64,000 bases of DNA, from contig DASXFZ010000057.1 in assembly GCA_036489315.1 (NCBI GenBank), positions 1 to 64,000 of the forward strand. The letters are read 5' to 3'. The notes beneath the pieces were generated by a model. That model saw nothing but the letters and a program-made list of their open reading frames with translations, was not told where the DNA came from and ran no database searches. The position numbers and the translations under genes are program-made. Source of the stretch: Candidatus Cybelea sp. (GTDB lineage Bacteria; Vulcanimicrobiota; Vulcanimicrobiia; Vulcanimicrobiales; Vulcanimicrobiaceae). Shown piece after piece: positions 51,346-62,453 of this stretch (positions are counted from its first letter, which is position 1; the number at the start of each line of letters is the position of its first letter).

Positions 51346-52686
51346 TCACACTGCGACCAGAACTGCATCGCCCTGCCCGCCGCCCGAACAGATGGAGGCG
51401 ATGCCGTAGCCGCCGCCGCGCTTGCGTAATTGGTTGATGAGCGTGATGAGAATTCGCGCGCCTGAGGCGCCGATCGGATGGCCCATTGCGACGGCGCCCC
51501 CGTACTGATTGATGAGGCCGTCTTCGAGGCCGAGACGCCGGCCCGAGGTGATCGCGACCGTCGAAAAGGCTTCGTTGATCTCCCAAACGTGGATGTCGTT
51601 GCGCGTCAAGCCGACGCGATCGAGGAGTTTCTGCGCGGCCATCGCGGGCGTGAGGCTGATGTAGGGCGAGTCCCAGGCGATGGTCGCGTGCTCGACGATC
51701 GTCGCGAGCGGCTCGTAGCCGCGCTCTCGCGCGTAATCCGAATCAGAAAGGATCAGCGCGGCCCCACCGTCGTTGACCCCCGGTGCGTTGCCGGCGGTGA
51801 CGGTGCCGTTCTTTTCGAGCGGCTTCAGCTTCGCCATCGCTTCGATGCTCGCGTCGATGCGAACCGCTTCATCGCGGTCGACGCGCGCGTGTGGATGCTC
51901 GCCGGTGAGAAACGGCGCGTAGGATGCATAGTCAAGCGTAAACTCTGCCGACGGCTCGTGTTCCCAAACCGAGCTCGAGGCGCCGACGGCGGCCGGCACG
52001 CGCACTTTTCCTTGGCGCGGCAATTGCGCCACCACGACCTTATCCCTCGCTTTGCTCGCGACGTTGACCGCGACGATCTCCTCGTCGAAGTGACCGGCGT
52101 CGTGCGCTTGCGACGCGCGCCGATGGCTCTCGTAAGCAAAGCGATCCTGATCGTCACGGGACAGCTCCAGCTCGATCGCAACCTTGCTGCCCTGCGTCGC
52201 CATCGTCATCGGAAAATACTGATCCCAAAGACCGTCGTAGATCATCGCGTCGACGAGCTTACCGTCGCCGAAGCGGTAGCCCCAGCGAGCGTCGCGCAAA
52301 AGGTAGGGTGCGTTCGACATCGACTCCATGCCGCCGGCGGCGATCACCGAGTTGGCGCCCGCATTGATCGAGCGCATCGCATTGACGGCCGCCAGGAGTC
52401 CCGACGCGCAAACTTTGTTAACGGTGTCGGCAGTTACGGTCTTCGCGAGGCCTGACTTGAAGAGCACTTGCCGCGCCGGGTTCTGCCCGACGCCCGCTTG
52501 CAGAACCTCGCCGAAGATGACGTGCTCGACCTCCGTCGGGTCGATTTTGGCGCGCTCGACGGCAGCCGTCAAGGCGACGGCACCGAGGGTCGTGGCGGAG
52601 AGCGGAGCGAGCGCTCCCCCGAGCTTTCCGAATGGTGTGCGGGCCATTCCCAGTACGACGGCCTTGGATTCTATCTTCATAACCAT
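51346..52686 (-). CDS. Acetyl-CoA C-acetyltransferase (thiolase)
   Basis: 446 residues. Active-site Cys93 in [17 protein letters not shown], the His in [17 protein letters not shown] near 400, and the second Cys in [11 protein letters not shown] near the end, all thiolase hallmarks. About 50 residues longer than standard thiolases (about 393), with an insert around residues 195-250 ([20 protein letters not shown] onward). It condenses or cleaves acetoacetyl-CoA. Two alternative starts (M1, M3) are equally possible. Probably works with the neighbouring acyl-CoA dehydrogenase. Confidence 0.94.
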   Translation of the reverse strand: MVMKIESKAVVLGMARTPFGKLGGALAPLSATTLGAVALTAAVERAKIDPTEVEHVIFGEVLQAGVGQNPARQVLFKSGLAKTVTADTVNKVCASGLLAAVNAMRSINAGANSVIAAGGMESMSNAPYLLRDARWGYRFGDGKLVDAMIYDGLWDQYFPMTMATQGSKVAIELELSRDDQDRFAYESHRRASQAHDAGHFDEEIVAVNVASKARDKVVVAQLPRQGKVRVPAAVGASSSVWEHEPSAEFTLDYASYAPFLTGEHPHARVDRDEAVRIDASIEAMAKLKPLEKNGTVTAGNAPGVNDGGAALILSDSDYARERGYEPLATIVEHATIAWDSPYISLTPAMAAQKLLDRVGLTRNDIHVWEINEAFSTVAITSGRRLGLEDGLINQYGGAVAMGHPIGASGARILITLINQLRKRGGGYGIASICSGGGQGDAVLVAV

Positions 52687-52795
52687 GCGTTCATTTTGCG
52701 GGCGCGCATGGGCGCCCTGCGGTCACTGGTCGTCGGGCGGCCAGGTTGCCCAAGGCAGGGATGACGCCCGGTCCCGGACGATACCTTTGAATACT

Positions 52796-54145
52796 ATGCA
52801 GGGTCTACGTCGCGTTTCGTGGCGTTTCGCATTCGCCGCTCTCGCATTCGCCGCAACGTTAGGGGCGCCACTGACGGCTTGCGGTGGTGGTAGTACCGGC
52901 GCCGCCGCCGCTTTGCCGCCTCTTCCCCCGCCCCCACCGGCGAAAAAGGGAAAGTACTTCAAGCACGTCGTCATCGTCGTTCAGGAGAACCGCAGCTTCG
53001 ATAATCTCTTCGCAACGTTTCCCGGCGCGGATGGAACGACCGTAGGTAAGACGCACGACGGCAAGCTCCCTCTGCGAGAGGCGGATCTCAATACATCACT
53101 GGGAACGAATCACAGCTACCTGCAGTGGATCAAAGAATACGATGGCGGAAAGATGGATGGCTTCGATCTTGTTCCACCCGGAACCGCGGTCTACGAGTAC
53201 GTGAATCCTGCGCAGATTGCGCCGTATTGGAAGCTCGCGCAAGAGTACGTCCTGTCTGACCATACGTTTCAGACTCAGGGCAGCGGCAGCTTTACCGCGC
53301 ATCAAGATCTCATACGCGGCGGCACAGAGATCGGCGACGAAAAGAGCCTCATCGACTTTCCGACCCTCCCTCCGTGGGGCTGCGACGCTCCCCCGGGCAC
53401 CGTCACCTCTTTGATCACCGCCGACAACCGGTACCTCAGCCAGCAGGGTCCGCGGCCCTGCCTCACCTATCGCACGCTACGGGACCTCCTCGATGCTAAG
53501 GATGTCTCCTGGCGGTACTATACGCCAAGCATCGCGACGCTGCCCGGCCAGCAGTGGAATGCATTTGAGGCAATCGCAGCGGTACGAAACGGTCCCCAGT
53601 GGACGGCGAACGACATTTCGCCGGAGAAGCGAGTCTTTACCGACATCAATCGCGACACGCTGCCGGCGGTCTCATGGATTATACCCGACGCTCACAACTC
53701 CGATCATCCGCGCGAGGGCTCCGATACCGGACCCTCCTGGGTATCGCAGATCGTCAACGCAATCGGTCAGAGCCCAGCCTGGGATACGACCGCGATTATC
53801 ATCGTCTGGGACGACTGGGGCGGCTGGTACGACCACGTTGCACCGCCGGGCCCACGCCATTACGGCGGCCTTGGTTTTCGCGTTCCAATGATCGTCGTCG
53901 CTCCCTATGCGAAAGCCGGCTACATCTCCCATCGGCAATACGAGTTTGGAAGCATCGTGCGTTTCGTGGAAGATAACTGGAGTTTAGGGCGCCTTGGGAC
54001 GACGGACGGTACCTCGGCCGATTTCGTCAACGATTTCTTCGATTTCAGCCAGAAGCCACGAAAGTTCGTCACGATCCAGGCGCGATATTCGCAGTCGTAC
54101 TTCCTGCATCAGCGGCCATCGGGTCAGCCGGTCGACGACGAGTAA
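52796..54145 (+). CDS. Secreted phosphoesterase/phospholipase C-like lipoprotein (paralogue)
   Basis: 449 residues from ATG 52796; a longer open frame upstream is only the shadow of thiolase. Leader ends in a lipobox LTAC near residue 26, followed by a Gly/Pro spacer. Catalytic blocks match the gene at 2442-3794: VVIVVQENRSFDNLFATFPG, IPDAHNSDHPREGSD, IVWDDWGGWYDHV and the end SYFLHQRPSGQP. The two are paralogues on opposite strands 50 kb apart. Monocistronic, divergent from thiolase. Confidence 0.84.
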   Translation: MQGLRRVSWRFAFAALAFAATLGAPLTACGGGSTGAAAALPPLPPPPPAKKGKYFKHVVIVVQENRSFDNLFATFPGADGTTVGKTHDGKLPLREADLNTSLGTNHSYLQWIKEYDGGKMDGFDLVPPGTAVYEYVNPAQIAPYWKLAQEYVLSDHTFQTQGSGSFTAHQDLIRGGTEIGDEKSLIDFPTLPPWGCDAPPGTVTSLITADNRYLSQQGPRPCLTYRTLRDLLDAKDVSWRYYTPSIATLPGQQWNAFEAIAAVRNGPQWTANDISPEKRVFTDINRDTLPAVSWIIPDAHNSDHPREGSDTGPSWVSQIVNAIGQSPAWDTTAIIIVWDDWGGWYDHVAPPGPRHYGGLGFRVPMIVVAPYAKAGYISHRQYEFGSIVRFVEDNWSLGRLGTTDGTSADFVNDFFDFSQKPRKFVTIQARYSQSYFLHQRPSGQPVDDE

Positions 54146-54186
54146 GGCTCAGACGAGCGCGAGCAGCAGCGCGCCTCGGACGCCTT

Positions 54187-55065
54187 TCAATGTCGCACGA
54201 CGATCGGGCAGCTCTCGCATTCGAATTGAATCGTGACGTGCTCGATCCCGAAGTCTTCTTTGGCGCAGTCGTCGATTCGCCTGAGCACGTTGGTCGCTTC
54301 GCTCAGCCGCCGATCGTCGATCGAGACGTGTGCGGAGAGCGCGTGCGAGCCGCTGCCGATCGACCACACGTGCAGGTCGTGAACGCCGGTGACCCCCGCG
54401 ATTGCTTTGAGATGCTTCACGAGGTCGGCGCTGTCGACGTCGCCCGGGACGCTTTCGAGCAGCACCTCGGTCGCGTCGCGCAAGAGACGGGCCACGCCGA
54501 CGACGATGATCGCTGCGACGAAAAGCGAGAGCAGCGGATCGATCCAGGCGACGTGCGTCAGCGCGATCGCGATTCCGCCGAAGATGACCGCAAATGCGCC
54601 GAGCGCGTCGCCCATCACGTGAAAGAGGACGGCTCGCACGTTGAGATCGCTCTTGCCCACAGAGCGCAGAGAGAGGCCGACGCCGGCATTGACCGCTAGC
54701 CCGACGGCGGCGACAGCGGTCATCAAGCCCGCTTGCGGCTCGACCGGCGCGGCGAAACGGCGAACGGCAAAGTAGACGATCGCGATCGTCGCAACGAGGA
54801 GGAGCGTTCCGTTGACGAGCGCGCCGAGCACCTCGATGCGGCCGTAACCGAACGTACGCCGGGTATCGGCCGGCCTCGCCGCTCCGACCGCGGCAATCAG
54901 CGCGAGCGCAAGCGCGACGACATCCATGCAGACGTGCACCGCATCTCCGGTCAACGCCAAGCTGCGTGAAGCCGCTCCACCCCAAAACTCGAGCAGCGCG
55001 ACCAGAACCGTCGCGACGAGCGCGACGCGTAGCCGCCGCGTCGCCGGCCCGGTCCCAGCGGTCAC
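54187..55065 (-). CDS. Cation diffusion facilitator (Zn/Cd-type) exporter
   Basis: 292 residues, six membrane helices and a cytoplasmic C-terminal domain (LLESVPGDVDSADLVKHLKA, VHDLHVWSIGSGSHALSAHV). The transport site has the H-D/H-D pattern: His44/Asp48 in DAVHVCMD and His149/Asp153 in HVMGDALG, as in zinc/cadmium CzcD-type exporters. Expels metal by proton antiport. Start GTG 55065 overlaps the upstream stop (GTGA). Confidence 0.93.
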   Translation of the reverse strand: MTAGTGPATRRLRVALVATVLVALLEFWGGAASRSLALTGDAVHVCMDVVALALALIAAVGAARPADTRRTFGYGRIEVLGALVNGTLLLVATIAIVYFAVRRFAAPVEPQAGLMTAVAAVGLAVNAGVGLSLRSVGKSDLNVRAVLFHVMGDALGAFAVIFGGIAIALTHVAWIDPLLSLFVAAIIVVGVARLLRDATEVLLESVPGDVDSADLVKHLKAIAGVTGVHDLHVWSIGSGSHALSAHVSIDDRRLSEATNVLRRIDDCAKEDFGIEHVTIQFECESCPIVVRH

Positions 55066-55640
55066 TCTTTGCGAGCCTTCATCAGCAATGCGGCCAGCAT
55101 TGCGGCAAACGTAACGAAGGTCTTGCTCTCGGCGGTGCGTACGGCCTCAGGCTTCCACACGCTCGTCCCGCCTTCAATCGGAATAAGCAGCGGCACGACC
55201 GGCGGCACACGATCGCAATAGTCGTCGAACGCCTCGCCGAACTGCGAACGCAGAAAGGCTTCCTCGTGCGGGACGATCGCGGCGTAAACCGCGGCCATCG
55301 CCGCGAGCGAACCTCCCGCGAGCAGCACGCGCACCATAAAGCGGTTCTTTCCCGTAAAGGCGATCGCGAAGCCGGCCGCCGTGATGAAGTTTCCGACATA
55401 GAGAGGATTGCGCACGTACGCGTACGGCCCAGCCGTTACGAGTTCGGGCGCTTCGACAACGTCGCCGCGGGTCGTTTCACCCGAATAGCCCACGGCCCAG
55501 CAACGCACCAACTCGCCGGCGATCGCGATCGGCAGCCCCAGCGCAATGCTCGCCGCACTGGGCCGGCCGCACTTGGCCAGCAGCGCGGCGGGTAAACTCA
55601 ATAAGAGTCCGCGGTTCTTGAAAACGAAGGCCCGCATCAT
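55062..55640 (-). CDS. Isoprenylcysteine-carboxylmethyltransferase/PEMT-like membrane methyltransferase
   Basis: 192 residues, about five membrane helices. TAGPYAYVRNPLYVGNFITA near 70-90 is the conserved R-N-P-x-Y-x-G motif of the ICMT/PEMT family, followed by EEAFLRSQFGEAFDDYCDRV, the family's terminal block. Such enzymes methylate lipids or small acceptors using SAM. Overlaps the neighbours on both sides by 4 bp. The acceptor is unknown; in bacteria most members are not prenylcysteine-specific. Confidence 0.8.
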   Translation of the reverse strand: MMRAFVFKNRGLLLSLPAALLAKCGRPSAASIALGLPIAIAGELVRCWAVGYSGETTRGDVVEAPELVTAGPYAYVRNPLYVGNFITAAGFAIAFTGKNRFMVRVLLAGGSLAAMAAVYAAIVPHEEAFLRSQFGEAFDDYCDRVPPVVPLLIPIEGGTSVWKPEAVRTAESKTFVTFAAMLAALLMKARKE

Positions 55641-56569
55641 GCTTCTTCCTTTTGGAGAGCGGATTGATAGATGTCCCTCAGCGTCGCAACGAGCGAAAAG
55701 CGAGGTTGCCAGCCGGTCGCCGCGTGCAAGCGTTCGGGGCTGCCGACCGTCAGCGGCACGTCGACCTTGCGCAAGCGCTGCGGGTCTTCACGAACCTCGA
55801 CCGGCACGCGCGCGATCGCGATCAGCTCGCGCAGTATATCGCGGATAGTCACGGCGCGCCCGCTGCAGACGTTGTAGATGTGCGCGCCTTCGCCGCGGCG
55901 CGCGAGCGCCAGATAGGCCTCGACAACGTCGCGAACATCCAAAAAGTCGCGACCGGACGCGAGGTTGCCCACGTACATCTGTGGCTGCGCGCCGCCGGCG
56001 ATGCGAGCGAGCTGTGCCGCCATCGAGGCGACGACGAACGGCTCGCTCTGGCCTGGGCCGATCTGATTGAACGCGCGCGCGATCACGACGTCCAGACCGT
56101 AGCTTTGCGCCTCTGCCAACAGGATCGCTTCAGCCGCGGCTTTGCTCGCCCCGTAGGGGTTGGCCGGGCGCGGGTCGAGCGACTCTCGCAGCGGATACTC
56201 GCCCGCCTCGCGCACGCCGTAAACCTCGGCCGAGCTCGTGAAGAGTATGCGCGGTGTCGGATCGGCGCCGTAAGCGCGCACCGCCTCGGCGAGACGCGCC
56301 GTGCCCAGCGCGTTGGTCTCGAACGTCGCCAGCGGCGAGCTTATCGATTCCGGCACGAAGGCTTGGGCGGCGAGATGAAAGACGACCTGCGGGCGCGCTG
56401 CCGCGAGCGCGGCACTCAGCGATGCGGCGTCGGCGAGATCGATGGGAAAGTACTCGGGCTCTCGATCGTGCGGGCCGCCGCAGGCCAATACCTCGGCGCC
56501 GTCCCGGCGCAGCGCCTCGACGAGCCGGCGTCCAACAAATCCACTCGCTCCCGTAACCATGGCCCGCAC
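55637..56569 (-). CDS. GDP-6-deoxy-mannose reductase-like NAD-dependent epimerase
   Basis: 310 residues, extended SDR fold: VTGASGFVGRRLVEALRRDG at the start, the catalytic YGASK near 148 (NPYGASKAAAEAI), and SSAEVYG. Immediately downstream of gmd, the position of rmd in D-rhamnose pathways, so it probably reduces GDP-4-keto-6-deoxy-mannose. GDP-fucose synthase is an alternative but has a different end. 12 bp separate it from gmd. Confidence 0.82.
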   Translation of the reverse strand: MRAMVTGASGFVGRRLVEALRRDGAEVLACGGPHDREPEYFPIDLADAASLSAALAAARPQVVFHLAAQAFVPESISSPLATFETNALGTARLAEAVRAYGADPTPRILFTSSAEVYGVREAGEYPLRESLDPRPANPYGASKAAAEAILLAEAQSYGLDVVIARAFNQIGPGQSEPFVVASMAAQLARIAGGAQPQMYVGNLASGRDFLDVRDVVEAYLALARRGEGAHIYNVCSGRAVTIRDILRELIAIARVPVEVREDPQRLRKVDVPLTVGSPERLHAATGWQPRFSLVATLRDIYQSALQKEEA

Positions 56570-56581
56570 GGCGCTGCGCTC

Positions 56582-58535
<1,954 letters not shown>

Positions 58536-58539
<4 letters not shown>

Positions 58540-59846
58540 ACCGTCGAGCGACGGCCGTTCGAGCGCCGCTGCAAAAGCAGTGCAACCGTAACGGCGAGCG
58601 CCGCTGCGAAGTTCCCCAGCACCATGATTTCGACGACGGCGCCGAGCGTCGGATGGATCGCGATGATAGCGGTTAGGGTGCCCAGCGTACAGACGAAGAG
58701 CGGTATCGTAAAGCCGAGACGGTGCGTCGCGATGCCGTAGTAGGTCAGTGAGTTCGTCAGTGCGAGCAGCACCATCGCGAGGCCGTACTTCACCAGCAAT
58801 GGCGCGGCGGCGTCGTAGGCGTGGCCGACGAGCGCGTGCAGTACGTCGAGTCCGAAGAAATAAAAGATGAAGATGCCGCAGAGCGCGACGGTCACGAGCA
58901 TCGTCAGGCTGCCGGCCAAGACTTCTCGCGTCCGTGCGCCGCGCGCGTGGCGATCGGCGGCTTGCGGCAGCAGAACGGTGGGGACAAACCCGACGAGGTA
59001 GAGCAGCATCTTGCCGCCGAGCGATGCGGCGGCATAGAGCCCGGCTTCGTGCGGCGCGAAATAGTGCTTCACCAGTACGACGTCGGCCGAACCCATCAGC
59101 GCGATCGCGATCGTCGCCGCCGCGGCACCGGCGCCGGCGTTGAGAATGCGCTGCCAGTCGTAGCGCACGGCGCGAGGCTCGGAAACGATATACCGCCGCT
59201 TCAGACGCATTCCGAGATAGATCAGCGCGCACGCCGGCCCGAGAATGAAGCCGGCGATGCCGCCGCCCAGCCGCAGCCCGAGCGCGATGAGCACCGATAT
59301 GCCGATGACCTTCGCGATACCCTCGGCAGCATTTGAAAAGCCGTAACCGACGAAGTCTTGCGTGCCCTGAGCGATGGCGCGCAGGGCGTTGACGAAGAGC
59401 GTCACGCCCGCGAGCAGGCCGACAAACGGCACGGACCAGACCGGCACGTGGAGAAAATGCGCAAACGGAAACGCGCCGATCGTCGCGACGATGAGATAGA
59501 GCGCTCCCAGTTTTGCAAAGCCGCCCGCAATGCTGTCGGTCAATCCGCGCAAGTGGCCGTCGTCGTGGAGGGCACGAAACTCGGCAGCGAGCTGCGCCAC
59601 GACCGGTGCGACAAAAGCGGCAGGCAGAGAGGCAATCAGCGCCGCGTTGATGAGGGCGTAGAGGCCACCGTATTCCGTAACGCCGAGCTGCCGGCTGGCG
59701 ATGGCGTGCGCGACGAAGCCGCAAACGTTGACGACCATGCCGGCAGTGAAGACGAGAAGGCTTTGCTTGACGATTGCGCTGGCGCGCAGACGCTCGAGTC
59801 CCCGGCGCAGCAAAAGAGTGCGCGGTGGACTCATGCTGCCGTTCAT
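58536..59846 (-). CDS. Polysaccharide flippase (Wzx-type, MOP superfamily)
   Basis: 436 residues with about 12-14 membrane helices: QSLLVFTAGMVVNVCGFVAH, SRQLGVTEYGGLYALINAAL (the V-x-E-Y-G block typical of Wzx) and a later GSADVVLVKHYFAPHEAGLY. It flips lipid-linked O-antigen or exopolysaccharide units. Adjacent deoxysugar genes support this. Not a lipid II flippase by overall pattern. Confidence 0.85.
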
Positions 59847-59861
59847 CGAATCGACGTTCTC

Positions 59862-60395
59862 ATGACGGTCGAGAATTTACCCCTTAGCGGCGCCTTGGTG
59901 CTGACACCGCGCGTCTTCACTGACGACCGAGGCTCATTTCGGGAGCTGTTCTCGCTCGATCGGTATCGCGAATGCGGCATCCGTGATTCGTTCGTTCAAG
60001 ATAACTCTTCGCTTTCGCGCCGGAACGTCTTGCGCGGACTCCACGGGGCGGTGCGGATGTCAAAGATCGTCTCCGTCCTGCACGGCAGTGCCTACGACGT
60101 CATCGTGGACGTGCGGCCGGAAAGCCCGACCTATCGCCGCTGGTACGGCACGACCCTCTCGGCCGGCGACGGGCGCCAGCTCTATATCCCCAGCGGCTTC
60201 CTCCACGGCTTTCTTGCCCTCGAAGACCGGACCATCTTCTGGTACAAGCAGAGCGCTGCGTACGACGCGGCAGCGGAGTTCGCGGTGGCTTGGGACGATG
60301 CGGAGCTGGGCATCGATTGGCCGTTGAACGGGACGGCGCCGGTCCTCTCCGCGCGAGATGCCGGCAACCCGTCCCTTGGATCGCTTCGTGCGTAA
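59862..60395 (+). CDS. rfbC: dTDP-4-dehydrorhamnose 3,5-epimerase
   Basis: 177 residues from ATG 59862. Cupin fold of RfbC: VFTDDRGSFRELFSLDRYRE, QDNSSLSRRNVLRGLHG with the catalytic His in GLHG, DVIVDVRPESPTYRRWYG, and LYIPSGFLHGFLALED. It converts the dTDP-4-keto sugar before RfbD reduces it. The divergent flippase gene starts 15 bp away, so both promoters overlap. The frame extends upstream to 59358 but that part is antisense to the flippase. Confidence 0.92.
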   Translation: MTVENLPLSGALVLTPRVFTDDRGSFRELFSLDRYRECGIRDSFVQDNSSLSRRNVLRGLHGAVRMSKIVSVLHGSAYDVIVDVRPESPTYRRWYGTTLSAGDGRQLYIPSGFLHGFLALEDRTIFWYKQSAAYDAAAEFAVAWDDAELGIDWPLNGTAPVLSARDAGNPSLGSLRA

Positions 60396-60448
60396 CAAAC
60401 GCGCGCGGCCTAGGTAGAAGCCGCCAAAGGAACCGAAACGAGGGGAGG

Positions 60449-61090
60449 ATGGCATTCCGTGATCAGAGCGACGAGGCTCTGGTGTATCGAGTGCGCTCCG
60501 GGGAAAGAGAGGTCTTCGGCGTGCTCGTCGATCGCTACAAGCGCGGCATAGCGAATTTCATCGGGGCGACGGTGCGCAATCCGTCGGAAACGGCCGATCT
60601 TTCGCAGGAGACTTTCCTGCGCGCCTACGCCCATCTGAACACGTTCAACCCGCAGCTTGGAAAGTTCTCGACGTGGGTCTACCAGATCGCGCGCAACGTG
60701 ATCCGCACCTACCTTGCCAAATCCCAGCGCGCGCCGCAGCTGCAGGAGCTGCCCCAGGAGCAAACGCTGGAAACGGTCTTTGCCGATTCGTCTCCGCAAG
60801 CCGATCCGGCGGGCGGCTTGTTGCGCAAAGAAGCCGAACGCGAACTGCGTGCGGCGCTCGCCGAACTGCCGGAACGGACGCGAAACGTGCTGGCGCTTCG
60901 TTATTTCGACAACATGGAGTATCAAACGATTGCGAGCACGCTGGGCCTGTCGCTGGGTAACGTGAAGACGTTGATTCATCGCGGCAAGATTGCTCTGACC
61001 AAGAAGATGCGCGAGCGCGAGGCGCTCGCCGTCGGATCATTGGAATCGGTCGGACAGAAGGGGGGCCCGAATGCGCTGCTCCTCGTTTGA
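60449..61090 (+). CDS. ECF-type RNA polymerase sigma factor
   Basis: 213 residues from ATG 60449, which is preceded directly by GAGGGGAGG. Region 2 (FGVLVDRYKRGIANFIGATV, ADLSQETFLRAYAHLNTFNP, FSTWVYQIARNVIRTY) and region 4 (LAELPERTRNVLALRYFDNM, IASTLGLSLGNVKTLIHRGK) are clear, with a short linker. Its anti-sigma factor overlaps by 20 bp, so the pair is co-translated, a standard envelope-stress module. Confidence 0.93.
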   Translation: MAFRDQSDEALVYRVRSGEREVFGVLVDRYKRGIANFIGATVRNPSETADLSQETFLRAYAHLNTFNPQLGKFSTWVYQIARNVIRTYLAKSQRAPQLQELPQEQTLETVFADSSPQADPAGGLLRKEAERELRAALAELPERTRNVLALRYFDNMEYQTIASTLGLSLGNVKTLIHRGKIALTKKMREREALAVGSLESVGQKGGPNALLLV

Positions 61091-61613
61091 GCCGCTGCTC
61101 GACGCGTATCTCGAGGGGATGCTGAGCATCCGCCGCACCCGCGCGGTCGCTCACCACCTCCGCCACTGCACCGCCTGCGAGTCGCTGCTGCACGAGCTGC
61201 GCGTCGTCGATGCGCTGCTCGCCACCGCAAGCACCCCGGGCAGCGTCGGGTCGGAGTTTACCAAGACGATCGTTTCGCAAGCCCGCCAAACCGCGCCGCA
61301 CACCGTGCAACGTTTCCCGCTCTGGGTGCCGCTGCTGGGTTACCTCGCCATCGCTTGGGCGTTGCTCGGCTTTGCAGCTTCGCGCGCTCACGATTTCAGC
61401 GGGTTCTTCGCAGCCCTGGCCGCAGAGACCGCACGCAGCCTCCTCGCCGTCGACGCCGCCGTGCGCGTCATCTCGCCGGCAACCTCGGTCCTCGCCGCGG
61501 CCGTGAGCGGCGTGCTGCTGCTCGACGTCGTCCTCTTTTGCGCAATCTTCTACGGCTATCGCCGGCTGCGGCCGATGCTGGCCGTCTACCTCGCCCGGAG
61601 CCCTCGTTTGTGA
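61071..61613 (+). CDS. Zinc-binding anti-sigma factor (ZAS type)
   Basis: 180 residues. The N-terminal 40 hold the H-x3-C-x2-C signature (His29, Cys33, Cys36 in HLRHCTAC) with a further Cys near residue 3, the zinc-anti-sigma fold that binds the ECF sigma. Two membrane helices follow (WVPLLGYLAIAWALLGFAA near 85-104; a second near 140-160). It sequesters the sigma factor encoded just upstream until a signal arrives. Confidence 0.85.
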   Translation: MRCSSFEPLLDAYLEGMLSIRRTRAVAHHLRHCTACESLLHELRVVDALLATASTPGSVGSEFTKTIVSQARQTAPHTVQRFPLWVPLLGYLAIAWALLGFAASRAHDFSGFFAALAAETARSLLAVDAAVRVISPATSVLAAAVSGVLLLDVVLFCAIFYGYRRLRPMLAVYLARSPRL

Positions 61614-62443
61614 TAAAGCGCTTATCCCTCATTGCGGTCGTCCTCATTGCGATCGTCGCCCTCGCCCGGCCGGCCCTTGCGCAGACGCAAGCGATTTACC
61701 ACGGCGGCACGTACTTCGGCTCGGTGGTCGTCGAGCCGGGACAGGTCGTCGACGGGGACCTGACCGTGATCTTCGGCGACGCCACGATCGAAGGGATCGT
61801 CGAGGGAGATCTCAACGTCGTCGGCGGCAGCTACGATCCGCGCCCCGGAGGCGTGGTGACGGGCCAGGTTCACGAGGTCGGCAGCGCCGTGGCGCAGGCC
61901 GTCGTTCCGTGGGCGCCCTCGGAAGGAGGCTATGGCTACAGCGCCTTCGTGCCGGATCACCGCCTGCTCTGGCGGCTCTCCTGGAACGTGCTCGCGCTGC
62001 TGGTTTTTCTGATCTTTCCGCTGCGCACCCGGATGGTCTTGGATCGCCTCGAGCGTCATCCCGGCCTCTCCGTTGCCGCGGGCCTGGTCGGCTGCATCGC
62101 GGTAATACCGCTGGCAATTCTCCTGGCAATCACGATCCTTTTGATACCGCTGATCCTGCTGGAGATGGTCTTTCTGCTGGCGAGCGCCTTCCTAGGGACC
62201 GCCGCGCTGGCGCTGCTGATCGGGCGCCGGCTATGCGAGCTCGTGAGCCCGACGACGACCCCTTCGCCGCTGGTGGCACTGCTCGCCGGCATCGCCTTGA
62301 TCACGGCGGCCGAGCTCGTGCCGGTGATCGGCACCCTGGTTTTGATCTTCGTTGGGCTGATCGGCCTGGGCGCGACGATCCTCTCCTTCACCTCGGACTC
62401 ATTAGGGTCTCCAATAAGCGGACCGCCGCTGACCTCCGGCTAA
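61610..62443 (+). CDS. Membrane protein with bactofilin-like polymer-forming domain
   Basis: 277 residues from GTG 61610 (GTGA overlap with the anti-sigma stop). Signal peptide or first helix 1-23 (ending RPALAQ). Residues about 30-80 contain GSVVVEPGQVVDGDLTVIFG and DATIEGIVEGDLNVVGGSYD, strand repeats as in polymer-forming bactofilin-like proteins. About five membrane helices follow. Cotranscribed with the sigma/anti-sigma pair, so probably a target or sensor of that envelope-stress circuit. Confidence 0.65.
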   Translation: MIKRLSLIAVVLIAIVALARPALAQTQAIYHGGTYFGSVVVEPGQVVDGDLTVIFGDATIEGIVEGDLNVVGGSYDPRPGGVVTGQVHEVGSAVAQAVVPWAPSEGGYGYSAFVPDHRLLWRLSWNVLALLVFLIFPLRTRMVLDRLERHPGLSVAAGLVGCIAVIPLAILLAITILLIPLILLEMVFLLASAFLGTAALALLIGRRLCELVSPTTTPSPLVALLAGIALITAAELVPVIGTLVLIFVGLIGLGATILSFTSDSLGSPISGPPLTSG

Positions 62444-62453
62444 ATTAGGGGGG

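Noticed and set aside
52328-52795. Upstream in-frame extension of the second phosphoesterase (605 residues)
   Set aside because: The extra part is antisense to thiolase; the lipobox leader begins at ATG 52796.
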